Below are positions 51,293 through 59,870 of a stretch of 64,000 nt of DNA, in pieces (position 1 is the stretch's first letter; each line of letters starts with the position of its first letter). A program made the translations under genes and the position numbers. The notes under the pieces were generated by a model that worked only from the letters and a program-made list of their open reading frames with translations, had not been told where the DNA came from and ran no database searches. This DNA comes from Pleomorphomonas sp. NRK KF1 (GTDB lineage: Bacteria > Pseudomonadota > Alphaproteobacteria > Rhizobiales > Pleomorphomonadaceae), in contig NZ_JAMDLH010000004.1 in the NCBI RefSeq assembly GCF_023721755.1, positions 353,903 to 417,902 of the forward strand, written 5' to 3'.

Positions 51293-51314
51293 GCCAAGGC
51301 GCCTTGACGCCCAT

Positions 51315-51355
51315 GTTACCGATCTGTAACGTCCGGAATGTTACTGACGGGTAAC
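51315..51355. promoter_or_regulatory. Two tandem TetR operators
   Basis: GTTAC-N6-GTAAC occurs at 51315-51330 and again at 51340-51355, 25 bp centre to centre, between the TetR gene and the pump operon. Confidence 0.75.
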
Positions 51356-51425
51356 ACCCCCTTTCCAACGCGTCAAGGCCAGCTCCCACCGGGAGCGGCA
51401 ACGACCCCCTGCACACTTAGTCTAG

Positions 51426-51533
51426 GCATCAGGCCGAAAAGTGGCTTGCCGGTTTTCGGAAAAACCTGATGCCAAACCAATAACCAAGCATCGGGCCGAA
51501 AAGTGGCCCCCGGTTTTCGGAAAAACCCGATGC
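51426..51533. repeat. Two tandem hairpins with compensated stems
   Basis: Hairpin 1 (51426-51472) has GCATCAGG paired with CCTGATGC; hairpin 2 (51488-51533) has GCATCGGG paired with CCCGATGC. Each also has CCGAAAA opposite TTTTCGG. The A-T to G-C change is matched in both arms. This is probably the same sequence class as the internal hairpin of family-2 copies C and D. Confidence 0.8.
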
Positions 51534-51585
51534 CCATCAAAGCTCTACCTCCTCCACTATCCGCCCGCCGCGCAGGAGACCCGCC

Positions 51586-51786
51586 ATGAAGCACGAACTC
51601 ACCCTGGACGAACTCCTCCGCGATCCCCTGGTGCTCACCGTCATGCGGGCCGACCGGGTTCACCCCGAGCGCCTGCGCCGCGAGCTGCGTGAGGTGGGCG
51701 ATCGCTTCAACAACGGCCTCGGCGGCGAGGCGGTTCCCTGCTGGATGGCGGCCGCCACCGGTCGCGGCGAGGGCTGCACATGGTAA
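51586..51786 (+). CDS. Small protein upstream of the RND permease
   Basis: A 66-residue protein (MKHELTLDELLRDPLVLTVMRADRVHPERLRRELREVGDRF...) whose last codons overlap the first seven bases of the RND permease gene. The N-terminal half is well formed and helical; the rest is low-complexity. It resembles a conserved short leader ORF seen by me in rhizobial genomes, but no family name can be given. Translational coupling to the pump is likely. Confidence 0.65.
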   Translation: MKHELTLDELLRDPLVLTVMRADRVHPERLRRELREVGDRFNNGLGGEAVPCWMAAATGRGEGCTW

Positions 51787-54700
51787 ACTTCTTCACCGAA
51801 CGACCGATCTTCGCCTCGGCCATCGCCATCATCATGGTGCTGGCCGGCGCCATTTGCTACGTGCTGCTGCCGGTCGCCCAGTTTCCCGAGATATCGCCGC
51901 CGCAGGTGGTGGTTTCGGCCCACTACCCCGGCGCCGGCGCGCAGGTGGTGGCCGACACGGTGACCACGCCGCTGGAGCAGCAGATCAACGGCGTCGAAGG
52001 CATGACCTACATGTCCTCGTCGAGCTCCAACGACGGCTCGTCGACCATCACCGTCACCTTCGACGTCGGCTATGACATCAACACCGCCGCCGTCGACGTG
52101 CAGAACCGCGTGTCGCAGGCCTCGTCCTCGCTGCCGGCCATCGTCAACCAGACGGGCGTGTCGGTCAGGAAGCAGAACCCCAACTTCGTCCTCATCGTCA
52201 ACCTCACCTCGCCCGACGGCTCGGTCGATCCGGTGGCGCTCAGCAACTACGCCGCGCTGCAGATCCTCGATCCGCTCAAGCGCGTGCCCGGCGTCGGCGA
52301 CGTGCAGGTGTTCGGCGAGCGGCGCTATTCCATGCGCGTCTGGCTCGACCCCGACAAGCTCGCCAACCTCGGGCTGACCGCCGTCGACGCCCAACAGGCC
52401 ATCGCCGAGCAGAACGTGCAGGTCGCCGCCGGCAAGATCGGCCAGGCGCCGGCGCCTGCCGGCACCGCCTTCGAAATGCAGGTCAACGCCGTTGGCCGCC
52501 TTTCCAGCCCCGAGGAGTTCGGCGACATCGTGCTGCGCGCCGACGCGGCGAGCGGCGCCGTGGTGCGCCTCAAGGATGTCGCTCGCATCGAGCTGGGCGC
52601 GCTGCAATATTCCTCCTCCGCCTTCTTCGGCAAGGACCCGACGGTGGCGCTCGGCGTGTTCCAGATGCCCGGCTCCAACGCGCTCGACCTTCAGGCTGGC
52701 GTCAAGGCCAGGATGGAGGAGCTGGCCAAGCGCTTCCCGGCCGGCATCGCCTACGCCATCCACTACGACACCACCACCTTCGTGCAGGCGTCGATGGACG
52801 ACGTGTTGAAGACGCTGGGCGAGGCGCTGGTGCTGGTCATCGCCGTGGTCTTCATCTTCCTGCAAAGCTGGCGCACCACCGTCATCCCGGCCATCGCCAT
52901 TCCCGTGTCGCTGATCGGCACGCTGGTGGTGATGTATCTCCTCGGCTTCTCGCTCAACATGCTCTCGCTGCTCGGCATGGTGCTGGCCATCGGCCTCGTC
53001 GTCGACGACGCCATCGTGGTGGTGGAGAACGTCGAGCGGCAGATCGAGGCCGGCCTCAAGCCGCTGGCCGCCACGCGCAAGGCGATGAGCGAGGTCACCG
53101 GCCCCATCATCGCCACCACGGCGGTGCTGATGGCGGTGTTCATCCCCGTCGCCTTCATCCCCGGCGTCACCGGCCAGCTCTACAACCAGTTCGCGCTCAC
53201 CGTGGCGATCTCCGTCGGCATCTCCGCCTTCAACTCGCTGACGCTGAGCCCGGCGCTGTCGGCCGCCTTCCTGCGCCACCAGGGGGCGGTGCGCTTCGCG
53301 CCCTTCCGCTGGTTCAACTCGGCCTTCAATGGCATGTCGCACGCCTATGCGGCCAGCGTCGGCGGGCTGGTCAGGCTGCGCTATCTGGTGCTCGCCCTGT
53401 TCGTCGTCACCATCGGCGCCACCTACTGGCTCTGGAACCGCACGCCCTCCACCTTCCTGCCGGTGGAAGACCAGGGCTATTTCTTCGTCGTGGTCCAGTT
53501 GCCCGACGGCGCCTCGCTGGAGCGCACCAACGCCGTGGCCGAACAGGTGCGCGACATTCTGGAGGCAACGCCCGGCGTCGAGATCGTCGGCGCCATCTCC
53601 GGCCTCAACTTCCTGACGTCGGCGGCCCAATCCAACTCGGCGGTGGAGTTCGCCATCCTCAAGCCGTGGGAAGAGCGCGGGCCCGAACAGCACGCCTCGC
53701 GCATCGTCGAGGAAGTCCGGCCCAAGCTGATGGCCATCCCCGACGCCTTCGCGCTCAGTTTCGATCCGCCGTCCATCCCCGGCCTCGGCGCCACCGGCGG
53801 CTTCGAGTTCCAGGTGAAGGACCTTTCCGGCCAGGGCAGCCAGGCGCTGAACGACGCCACGCAAGGCTTGCTCGCCGCCGCCCGCCAGCAGCCCGAGCTC
53901 AACGCCCAGCAGCTGTTCTCGTCCTTCGGCACGTCGACGCCGCAGTTCGTCTACGACCTCGACCGCAACAAGGCCAAGCTCCTGGGCCTCAGCCTGCCGG
54001 ATATCTTCAACACGCTGCAGATCTATCTCGGCTCGCTCTACGTCAACGACTTCAACCTGTTCGGCCGCACCTTCCGCGTCACCTTGCAGGCCGACCAGGA
54101 CGCCCGCTCCTCGGCCACCGATCTCACGCGCCTCTACGTCCGCAACAACACGGGCGGCATGGTGCCGCTCTCCACCCTCGGCGAATTGAAGCCCACCGTC
54201 GGCCCGGAAACCGTGCCGCACTACAACTCCAACGCCTCGGCGCTGATCAACGGCGGCCCCGCCCCCGGCTTCTCCTCGGGCCAGGCGATCGCCGCCATGG
54301 AGCGGGTGGCCAACGAGACGCTGCCGCGCGACTTTGGCTACGAGTGGACGGGCATCACCTTCCAGGAGCTGAAGGCCGGCTCGGCGGCGACGGCGGTGTT
54401 CATCCTAGCCATCGTCTTCGTGTTCCTCATCCTCGCCGCCCAGTACGAGAGCTGGACCATGCCCTTCGTGGTGCTGCTCACCGTGCCGCTCGCCCTGTTC
54501 GGCGCGCTCGGGGCCATCCAGTGGCGCGGCATGCAGATCGACGTCTACTCGCAGATCGGCTTCGTCATGCTGATCGGCCTCGCCGCCAAGAACGCCATCC
54601 TGATCGTCGAGTTCGCTCGCAAGCGGCGCGACGACGGCCTCGGCATCGTCGAGGCGGCCACCGAAGCGGCCCGCCTGCGCCTCCGCCCCATCCTGATGAC

Positions 54701-54977
54701 GGCCTTCGCCTTCATCCTCGGCGCGGTGCCGTTGATGCTCGCCACCGGGGCGGGCGCCGCCAGCCGGCAGTCGCTCGGCACCACGGTGGTGGGCGGCATG
54801 CTGGCGGCCACCGTGCTCACCATGGTCTTCACCCCCGTGTTCTACGTGGTGATCGAGCGCCTGCGCGAGCGGTGGAACCCCGCCGCCGTCGAGCGCGACG
54901 CCGCCCTCTTCCATCACGCCCATCATCCCGTGGCCGCCAACGAGGTCGACGACGACCTCGCCAAGGCCGCCGAGTGA
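51780..54977 (+). CDS. RND efflux permease (HAE1/AcrB type)
   Basis: A 1065-residue inner-membrane RND pump subunit. The N-terminal VNFFTERPIFASAIAIIMVLAG starts transmembrane helix 1. The proton-relay aspartates lie in GLVVDDAIVVVENVER. The porter region has QNRVSQASSSLP, and the second half AILFLIL-like helices and LAAKNAILIVEFARKRRDDG. The length and GFSLNMLSLLGMVLAIGLVVDDAIV motif place it in the hydrophobe/amphiphile efflux-1 family. It exports drugs or other amphiphiles through a tripartite pump; no outer-membrane channel gene is present here. It is followed 14 bp later by the membrane-fusion gene. Confidence 0.93.
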   Translation: MVNFFTERPIFASAIAIIMVLAGAICYVLLPVAQFPEISPPQVVVSAHYPGAGAQVVADTVTTPLEQQINGVEGMTYMSSSSSNDGSSTITVTFDVGYDINTAAVDVQNRVSQASSSLPAIVNQTGVSVRKQNPNFVLIVNLTSPDGSVDPVALSNYAALQILDPLKRVPGVGDVQVFGERRYSMRVWLDPDKLANLGLTAVDAQQAIAEQNVQVAAGKIGQAPAPAGTAFEMQVNAVGRLSSPEEFGDIVLRADAASGAVVRLKDVARIELGALQYSSSAFFGKDPTVALGVFQMPGSNALDLQAGVKARMEELAKRFPAGIAYAIHYDTTTFVQASMDDVLKTLGEALVLVIAVVFIFLQSWRTTVIPAIAIPVSLIGTLVVMYLLGFSLNMLSLLGMVLAIGLVVDDAIVVVENVERQIEAGLKPLAATRKAMSEVTGPIIATTAVLMAVFIPVAFIPGVTGQLYNQFALTVAISVGISAFNSLTLSPALSAAFLRHQGAVRFAPFRWFNSAFNGMSHAYAASVGGLVRLRYLVLALFVVTIGATYWLWNRTPSTFLPVEDQGYFFVVVQLPDGASLERTNAVAEQVRDILEATPGVEIVGAISGLNFLTSAAQSNSAVEFAILKPWEERGPEQHASRIVEEVRPKLMAIPDAFALSFDPPSIPGLGATGGFEFQVKDLSGQGSQALNDATQGLLAAARQQPELNAQQLFSSFGTSTPQFVYDLDRNKAKLLGLSLPDIFNTLQIYLGSLYVNDFNLFGRTFRVTLQADQDARSSATDLTRLYVRNNTGGMVPLSTLGELKPTVGPETVPHYNSNASALINGGPAPGFSSGQAIAAMERVANETLPRDFGYEWTGITFQELKAGSAATAVFILAIVFVFLILAAQYESWTMPFVVLLTVPLALFGALGAIQWRGMQIDVYSQIGFVMLIGLAAKNAILIVEFARKRRDDGLGIVEAATEAARLRLRPILMTAFAFILGAVPLMLATGAGAASRQSLGTTVVGGMLAATVLTMVFTPVFYVVIERLRERWNPAAVERDAALFHHAHHPVAANEVDDDLAKAAE

Positions 54978-54991
54978 CCGGAGTTTCCGCC

Positions 54992-56188
54992 ATGTCATTC
55001 CTCACCAAACGCCCCATCACCTCCCTGTTCACCCTCGCCGTGGTGGCCGGCGGCGCCAGCCTGTTCCACCCGGCGGTGCAGGGCTACGTGTCGCAGCACG
55101 TGCCGATCGGCGACCTCTTCGCCACCCCGGCGGCGGCCACCCCCGCCCAGCAGGCGCCCCAGGCCATGCCCGTCCCCGTCGAGAAGGTGGCAAAGCGCAC
55201 GCTGCCGGTCTATCTCGACTATCCCGCCCGCACCGAGGCCATCCAGTCCGTCTCGCTGCAGGCCAAGGTCACCGGCTATCTGCGCGAGCGCGTGGTGGCC
55301 GACGGCGCCGACGTCAAGGCGGGCGACGTGCTCTATGTGATCGACGACCGCGACGCGCAGACGGCGCTCGCCCAGGCCAAGGCCCAGCTCGCCCGCGACA
55401 CCGCCCAGGTGGAGTACCTCCGCTCCAACCTCGCCCGCGGCGAGGAGCTGTCGCAGAAGGGCTTCCTGGCGAAAGACGGCTTCGACCAGCGCACCAGTTC
55501 GCTGTTGCAGGCCGAGGCCGGCATCGCCATCGACAAGGCGGCGGTGGCGGCGGCCGAACTCGACATCGAGCGCTCGACCATCCGCGCGCCCTTCGCCGGC
55601 CGCGTCGGCCGGGGCGCCGCGTCGGTCGGCACGCTGGTCACCTCCGGCCAGACGGAGCTCAACACGCTGGTGCAGCTCGACCCGATCTACGTCACCTTCA
55701 ACCCGGCCGAAAAGGAGCTGTCCGCCATCAAGGCCGCGCTCGAAAAGGGCGAGGTGACGGCCGAAATCACCCTGCCCGGCCAGGAAGGAAGCAAGGCCTA
55801 CGCCGGCAAGCTCACCTTCATCGACAACCGCCTCGACGCCTCCACCGGCACCGTCGCCGCCCGCGCCACCATCGCCAACGCCACCTTCGACCTCCTGCCC
55901 GGCCAATACGTCCACCTGCGTCTCAGTGTCGGCGAACAGCCGGACGTGCTGATGGCCCCGCAAGTGGCCCTCGGCTCCAGCCAGCTCGGCAAATACGTCT
56001 ACGTCATCGGCAAGGACAGCACGGTGGAACAGCGCATGGTCGAAACCGGCCGCACCGACGGCCCCGACATCGCCATCCTCTCCGGCCTGACGGAGAGCGA
56101 CCTCGTCATCTCCGGCAACCTCCAGAAGATCTGGCCGGGCGTCCCCGTCCAACCCCTCCCCGAAAAAGAAAACCTCGCCTCGCGGTAA
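54992..56188 (+). CDS. RND efflux membrane-fusion protein (AcrA type)
   Basis: A 398-residue periplasmic adaptor. It has an N-terminal membrane/signal segment (TSLFTLAVVAGGASLFH), a lipoyl half (VSLQAKVTGYLRERVVADGADVKAGDVLYVIDDRD), a coiled-coil hairpin (about 120-175), the second lipoyl half (IERSTIRAPFAGRVGRGAASVGTLVTSG), and the beta-barrel/membrane-proximal domains. There is no lipobox cysteine, so it is anchored by its helix. The permease-first gene order reverses the common adaptor-first layout. Confidence 0.92.
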   Translation: MSFLTKRPITSLFTLAVVAGGASLFHPAVQGYVSQHVPIGDLFATPAAATPAQQAPQAMPVPVEKVAKRTLPVYLDYPARTEAIQSVSLQAKVTGYLRERVVADGADVKAGDVLYVIDDRDAQTALAQAKAQLARDTAQVEYLRSNLARGEELSQKGFLAKDGFDQRTSSLLQAEAGIAIDKAAVAAAELDIERSTIRAPFAGRVGRGAASVGTLVTSGQTELNTLVQLDPIYVTFNPAEKELSAIKAALEKGEVTAEITLPGQEGSKAYAGKLTFIDNRLDASTGTVAARATIANATFDLLPGQYVHLRLSVGEQPDVLMAPQVALGSSQLGKYVYVIGKDSTVEQRMVETGRTDGPDIAILSGLTESDLVISGNLQKIWPGVPVQPLPEKENLASR

Positions 56189-56214
56189 TCCCGCCGACAC
56201 CCCGCGAGCGACAT

Positions 56215-56244
56215 CCGCCGCCGGTTCGAAAGAGCCGGCGGCGG
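56215..56244 (+). terminator. Intrinsic terminator of the RND operon
   Basis: A 10-bp stem (CCGCCGCCGG/CCGGCGGCGG) with a 10-nt loop, followed by TGGCGTTTTGG, 27 bases after the adaptor gene stop. Confidence 0.8.
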
Positions 56245-56279
56245 TGGCGTTTTGGGGGGATGGGAGCCTTCAGCAGCGT

Positions 56280-56810
56280 CGCAAGAGCGCCCGATAGTGC
56301 CCGCGCGCCCTTTCCTGCCCGAGGTCCTGGCCTTCGCCAGGATGACAGCTTGATGGAGGCGGGAGACAGCTTGATCGGACGGCGCGCCAAAGCGGAGGGC
56401 GACGCAATATCCAGTGATCTGCGCGCTATCCGCATGTAACCTATATATAAATTGTCATCCTTGCGAAGGCGAGGACCTCAGGCCGAAAGGGGCTCGCGGC
56501 CCATATAGGACTCCCCTCCCTCCATATAGATCCGTCATCCTGGCGAAGGTCGCTTGAATTCGCGCGCGAATTCAAGGTGTACCTCAGGCAGAAAAGGACT
56601 CGCCGCCGATATAGGTCTCCCCCTTCCCCACCACCCGCATTGCTGGCGCACCACCCGTCAAGCGTGCTACGCCTTTACCAAGGGATTGAGTGACGCCACC
56701 ATCCGGAGTGGACGCGCTATCCGCTTGTTCCCTATATATAGAATTGTCATCCTGGCGAAGGCCAGGACCTCAGGCAGGATGAAGCGATCGGCCCATATAG
56801 CGCCCCCCCT
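56280..56810. repeat. Family-1 palindromic repeats
   Basis: Reverse end near 56320, forward ends near 56453, 56531 (nested form with GCTTGAATTCGCGCGCGAAT palindrome) and 56745. CCCGTCAAGCGTGCTACGCC occurs twice (56656-56675 and 56837-56856), a further local duplication. No gene. Confidence 0.88.
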
Positions 56811-56888
56811 CCCCCCCCCACATTGCTAGCGCACCACCCGTCAAGCGTGCTACGCCTCGCTGAGGCACGTGTCGAAGAGCGCAATTCG

Positions 56889-57479
56889 ATGGACAGTGAA
56901 ACTTCACTTCGGGAGAGGCCACCCGTCTTAGTGGTTGCCCTCGGCCTGTTCGCTTTTATGGCGATGTGCTTTTCACTGGTGCCGTATGCACTCCTGGCGC
57001 TGAACCATCAGTTCCTGCCGTCACCCAAATATCTCGTTGAAGTAAAATACATATCCTTAATAAGCGGCCTTGTGTGCGGTCTGCCGACCGCTTTTCTGCT
57101 CATGTCCGAGTCGCCGAATGCAAACAAGACCAGTGTTACATTCAATGTGTTTACCCCTGCTTTTGCGACTATTATGTTTTTCATCCTCGGCCACCAACTT
57201 GTAACAAGTTTAGTTCCAATAATAGCAGCCATCTGCTCTCAGCAAGAAGTTGAAATAATCTACGCTGTCAACGGGCGAGAGTCGATCAATTCGAGGTTCT
57301 GCAACGCACCGATCACCCTTGACTACATGCCATGGTATAGCGACCAACTCTGCAACTTCCCACCCTCGCTCCATCAAGAGCTGAGCCCTGGCACGCAGAT
57401 CGTCGTAGCCGGGCGAGGAACCTCTTGGGGCCTGTTCGTTGAAAGCGCCCGTGTCGTGCCTCCGGCGGTGCTGCCGTGA
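56889..57479 (+). CDS. Membrane protein with GRGT-GLFVE-AR motif (paralogue 1)
   Basis: A 196-residue protein with three predicted membrane helices (VLVVALGLFAFMAMCFSLVPYALL; LISGLVCGLPTAFLLM; FATIMFFILGHQLVTSLVPIIAA) and a periplasmic C-terminal domain with cysteines (RFCNAPITLD, LCNFPPSL). The tail reads GTQIVVAGRGTSWGLFVESAR, closely matching the protein encoded at 60611-61195. No known family recognised. The ATG at 56889 begins the conserved part. Its stop overlaps the GTG start of the next gene. Confidence 0.7.
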   Translation: MDSETSLRERPPVLVVALGLFAFMAMCFSLVPYALLALNHQFLPSPKYLVEVKYISLISGLVCGLPTAFLLMSESPNANKTSVTFNVFTPAFATIMFFILGHQLVTSLVPIIAAICSQQEVEIIYAVNGRESINSRFCNAPITLDYMPWYSDQLCNFPPSLHQELSPGTQIVVAGRGTSWGLFVESARVVPPAVLP

Positions 57480-58009
57480 GCCAGTTGTTCACAACCTCCG
57501 ACAACCGCCTCCGCTATTGGCTGGTCGGCTCCGCCCTCCTGTGGCTGCAGCTGCCGGCCAAGTTCGGTGACATGATGTTCTCATCCGAGCTGTACGCGCC
57601 GAACCCGGTGTGCGACAGCGGGGGCCCTTTGTTCTTGGGTTTCTACGTCGTGTTGCTGCCTTGGGCAGTCCTTGCCGCGGCCTTTTCGGCGATCGTCATG
57701 TTTGCCGTGGTGCGCAAGAGAGAAGCGGGAGTTCCGGTTCTCAGCGCCTTCCTGGGAAGCAAGCCCAAGAACCTGGCCGTCTCCACCGTCATCGCGCTGG
57801 CTATACTGCCGCTTTTGTTCGACGTCGCTCAGTCTCTGTGGGAGACCGTCATACCACAGACCGTCGCGAGCGATTGCGGCGGAACGGCTGACCTCGTCAC
57901 CCTCCATGTACGCCGCTCGCTCTTTCAGGTCTGCCCGTTCATAGACCTGATGCTGGTGCTCTGGTTCCTGCACATCAGGGCACTCCTCCTCTCGAAGCGC
58001 TCATCCTGA
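57476..58009 (+). CDS. Four-helix membrane protein of unknown function
   Basis: A 177-residue protein starting with GTG that overlaps the preceding stop (GTGA). Predicted helices at about 15-33, 50-75, 99-118 and 155-172, with cysteines at positions facing the periplasm (NPVCDSGG, SDCGGTAD, FQVCPF). No family recognised. Coupling with the upstream membrane protein suggests that the two work together. Confidence 0.65.
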   Translation: MSQLFTTSDNRLRYWLVGSALLWLQLPAKFGDMMFSSELYAPNPVCDSGGPLFLGFYVVLLPWAVLAAAFSAIVMFAVVRKREAGVPVLSAFLGSKPKNLAVSTVIALAILPLLFDVAQSLWETVIPQTVASDCGGTADLVTLHVRRSLFQVCPFIDLMLVLWFLHIRALLLSKRSS

Positions 58010-58020
58010 CGCGCCCGGCA

Positions 58021-58479
58021 TCAGTCCGCTCTCCCCTCCCTCAAAAACGCCACGAACCGCCCCCTGAACGCCCCCACCGCCTCGTCCCCGCACCTCAGCC
58101 CCGCCTCGATCTCGATCCGCGCCTTCTTCCGGCTCTCCAGCGTCTTCAGGAACCCCGGCCAATCGGATTCGGCGCTGATCGCTCCCGTCGCCACGAACTC
58201 CCCTTGTATCGGCCGCAGATACTCCATCGTGTTGGTGTGGATGACGATCTCCGATGGCAGGCCGGCGTCGGTCAGGCGGGCGTACAGCGTCGACCAGGCC
58301 GCGACGATGCAGAGGGTCGAGGCGCTGCCGCCGAAGCCGGTGCCCTTGGGATTGAGGTTGGGCGCGAGCGGGGCGGCGAGGGTGACGGTGCCCGATGTGA
58401 CGGCCCGCACAGACACGCCCATGGCCCGGGTCAGCGGGATCTGCTGGTGCAGATAGATTTCCAGATCGTCTCGTTCCAT
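58021..58479 (-). CDS. YiiD-C type thioesterase-like protein
   Basis: A 152-residue hotdog-fold protein. It begins LEIYLHQQIPLTRAMGVSVRAVTSGTVTLAAPLAPNLNPKGTGFGGSASTLCIVAAWSTLYARL, the signature of the putative thioesterase domain found at the C-terminus of YiiD (PF09500-like). It converges with the upstream membrane-protein gene. The substrate is presumably an acyl thioester. The ATG at 58479 starts the conserved domain; the longer frame upstream is low-quality. Confidence 0.8.
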   Translation of the reverse strand: MERDDLEIYLHQQIPLTRAMGVSVRAVTSGTVTLAAPLAPNLNPKGTGFGGSASTLCIVAAWSTLYARLTDAGLPSEIVIHTNTMEYLRPIQGEFVATGAISAESDWPGFLKTLESRKKARIEIEAGLRCGDEAVGAFRGRFVAFLREGRAD

Positions 58480-58559
58480 CGCGGTGGCCGCTCCAGCATC
58501 GAGCCCTGTCGGGCAAGGCGGGGAGCAAGCTACCGCAACGCCACGCCGGGGCAAATGCG

Positions 58560-58790
58560 GCCGATATGTCCGGCGGCGCCTCTTCCTGCCCGAGATCCTC
58601 TGCCTGCGCAGAGGAGGACAGCTTTATGTATAGGAAACAGCGGGATAGTGCGTCGTTCGCTGGATAGAGCGTCGCGCATCGGATGGCGCAACGCTCTCCG
58701 GCTGGTCTCCTGTTCCATCATACTGTCCTCCTCTCTCGAAGGCAGAGGATCTCGGGCAGGAAGAGGCAATAGCCGATATCGGGCTCCCTT
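58560..58790. repeat. Family-1 palindromic repeats
   Basis: Reverse end near 58592 (stem CTCTGCCTGCGCAGAG) and forward end near 58728 (CTCTCTCGAAGGCAGAG). No gene. Confidence 0.85.
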
Positions 58791-58825
58791 CGCCCCTTGC
58801 CACCGCATGCCCCCACCCAACGCCG

Positions 58826-58853
58826 TTGACAATTCCCGCCCCCGCGCTAGCCT
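58826..58853 (+). promoter_or_regulatory. Promoter of the leader peptide/nucleotidyltransferase unit
   Basis: TTGACA at 58826-58831 and TAGCCT at 58848-58853 with a 16-bp spacer. The predicted transcript start coincides with the ATG of the leader peptide at 58860. Confidence 0.6.
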
Positions 58854-58859
58854 CCCCCC

Positions 58860-58925
58860 ATGATCACCATGCTCGCCCTCTCGACGTCCTCGACCACCGC
58901 CGCGCGGCGGTTGGGTGCGTCATGA
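58860..58925 (+). CDS. Leaderless 21-residue leader peptide
   Basis: MITMLALSTSSTTAARRLGAS, stop at 58923-58925. The ATG is six to seven bases from the -10 element, so the mRNA would begin at or next to the start codon, as for alphaproteobacterial trpL. Six of seven residues at positions 8-13 are Ser or Thr. It is followed by a strong intrinsic terminator (58954-58980), the layout of a ribosome-controlled attenuator. Confidence 0.5.
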   Translation: MITMLALSTSSTTAARRLGAS

Positions 58926-58953
58926 GGTAGAGCCGCTTCAGACGAAACCGATC

Positions 58954-58980
58954 GACCCGCCGGATGCGAGCGGGTTTTTT
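58954..58980 (+). terminator. Attenuator-type intrinsic terminator
   Basis: Stem ACCCGC/GCGGGT with a 9-nt loop and seven T residues. It lies 38 bases before the nucleotidyltransferase start and 28 after the leader-peptide stop, so it must be read through for expression of the gene. Confidence 0.75.
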
Positions 58981-59017
58981 TGTGCCTGCCGCGTCCCACC
59001 CGATGGAGGACGACAGC

Positions 59018-59794
59018 ATGCAGGACCAGCTCATCGAAGCCGCGCTGGCGGCGGCCCGCAAATGCCTTGCCACCCGCTTCAAGGGTGCATCGCACCTGTT
59101 CGTGGCCGGCTCGATCCTGCGCGGCGACGGCAACGCCTTTTCCGACATCGACATGGTGATCCTCTACCCCAGGCTCGAGCGGGCGTGGCGGGAGTCCTTC
59201 GTGCTCGACGGCTTTCCCGTCGAGGCCTTCGTGCAAGACCCGGAAACGCTCGCCTACTTCTTCGAGAACGACGCGGAGCGCGGCGTCCCCGTCATCATCG
59301 ACATGGTGTCGAACGGCGTGATTCTCGGCGACGCACCGGACGAGGCCGCCACCCTGCAGCAACGGGCGCGGCAGATCCTTGCTGCGGGGCCGAAACCGCT
59401 CGCCGGCGCGCCGCTCGATGCCTTGCGCTACATCCTGACCGACCTCGCCGACGACCTGCGCGCCGAGCGACCGGCCGACGAGATTGCCGCCACCGCCGCG
59501 CAGCTCTACCCGCGCCTCATCGACCTGATGCTGCTCGGGCGCAACCATTGGACCGGCAACGGAAAGTGGGGGCCGCGCCTGCTGCGGCGGCTCGATCCCG
59601 CGCTCGCGTCCCTCACGGCTGATGCGTTCAGAGACGCCGTGCAAGGCAACCCGGCCGCGCTCCTGTCGCTGACGGATCGGGAACTGACCCGTCATGGCGG
59701 TCCCTGCTTCGACGGCTACCGCTCCGACGCGGCCGAGAGCGCGCGGCTGCCCTCCTCTGCCAAGGCAGACGATCCCGCGCAAGCCGCGCCATGA
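59018..59794 (+). CDS. Nucleotidyltransferase-fold protein
   Basis: A 258-residue protein with the minimal nucleotidyltransferase signature FVAGSILRGDGNAFSDIDMVIL (Gly31-Ser32, Asp43, Asp45) and a helical C-terminal region (LRYILTDLADDLRAERPADE...) of the kind found in aminoglycoside adenylyltransferase-like proteins. GGAGGA precedes the ATG by eight bases. A second, unrelated nucleotidyltransferase-like gene lies 76 bp downstream. It is transcribed through the attenuator upstream. Substrate unknown. Confidence 0.78.
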   Translation: MQDQLIEAALAAARKCLATRFKGASHLFVAGSILRGDGNAFSDIDMVILYPRLERAWRESFVLDGFPVEAFVQDPETLAYFFENDAERGVPVIIDMVSNGVILGDAPDEAATLQQRARQILAAGPKPLAGAPLDALRYILTDLADDLRAERPADEIAATAAQLYPRLIDLMLLGRNHWTGNGKWGPRLLRRLDPALASLTADAFRDAVQGNPAALLSLTDRELTRHGGPCFDGYRSDAAESARLPSSAKADDPAQAAP

Positions 59795-59870
59795 GGCTCC
59801 CCCACACGCAGAAGACCGCATTCGTCCAGCCCTGCAACTCTGCTAAAATGTCGCCGAAGGGACCGGCGCC

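Noticed and set aside
51660..54221. 853-codon minus-strand frame opposite the RND permease
   Set aside because: Antisense shadow of the permease; composition only.
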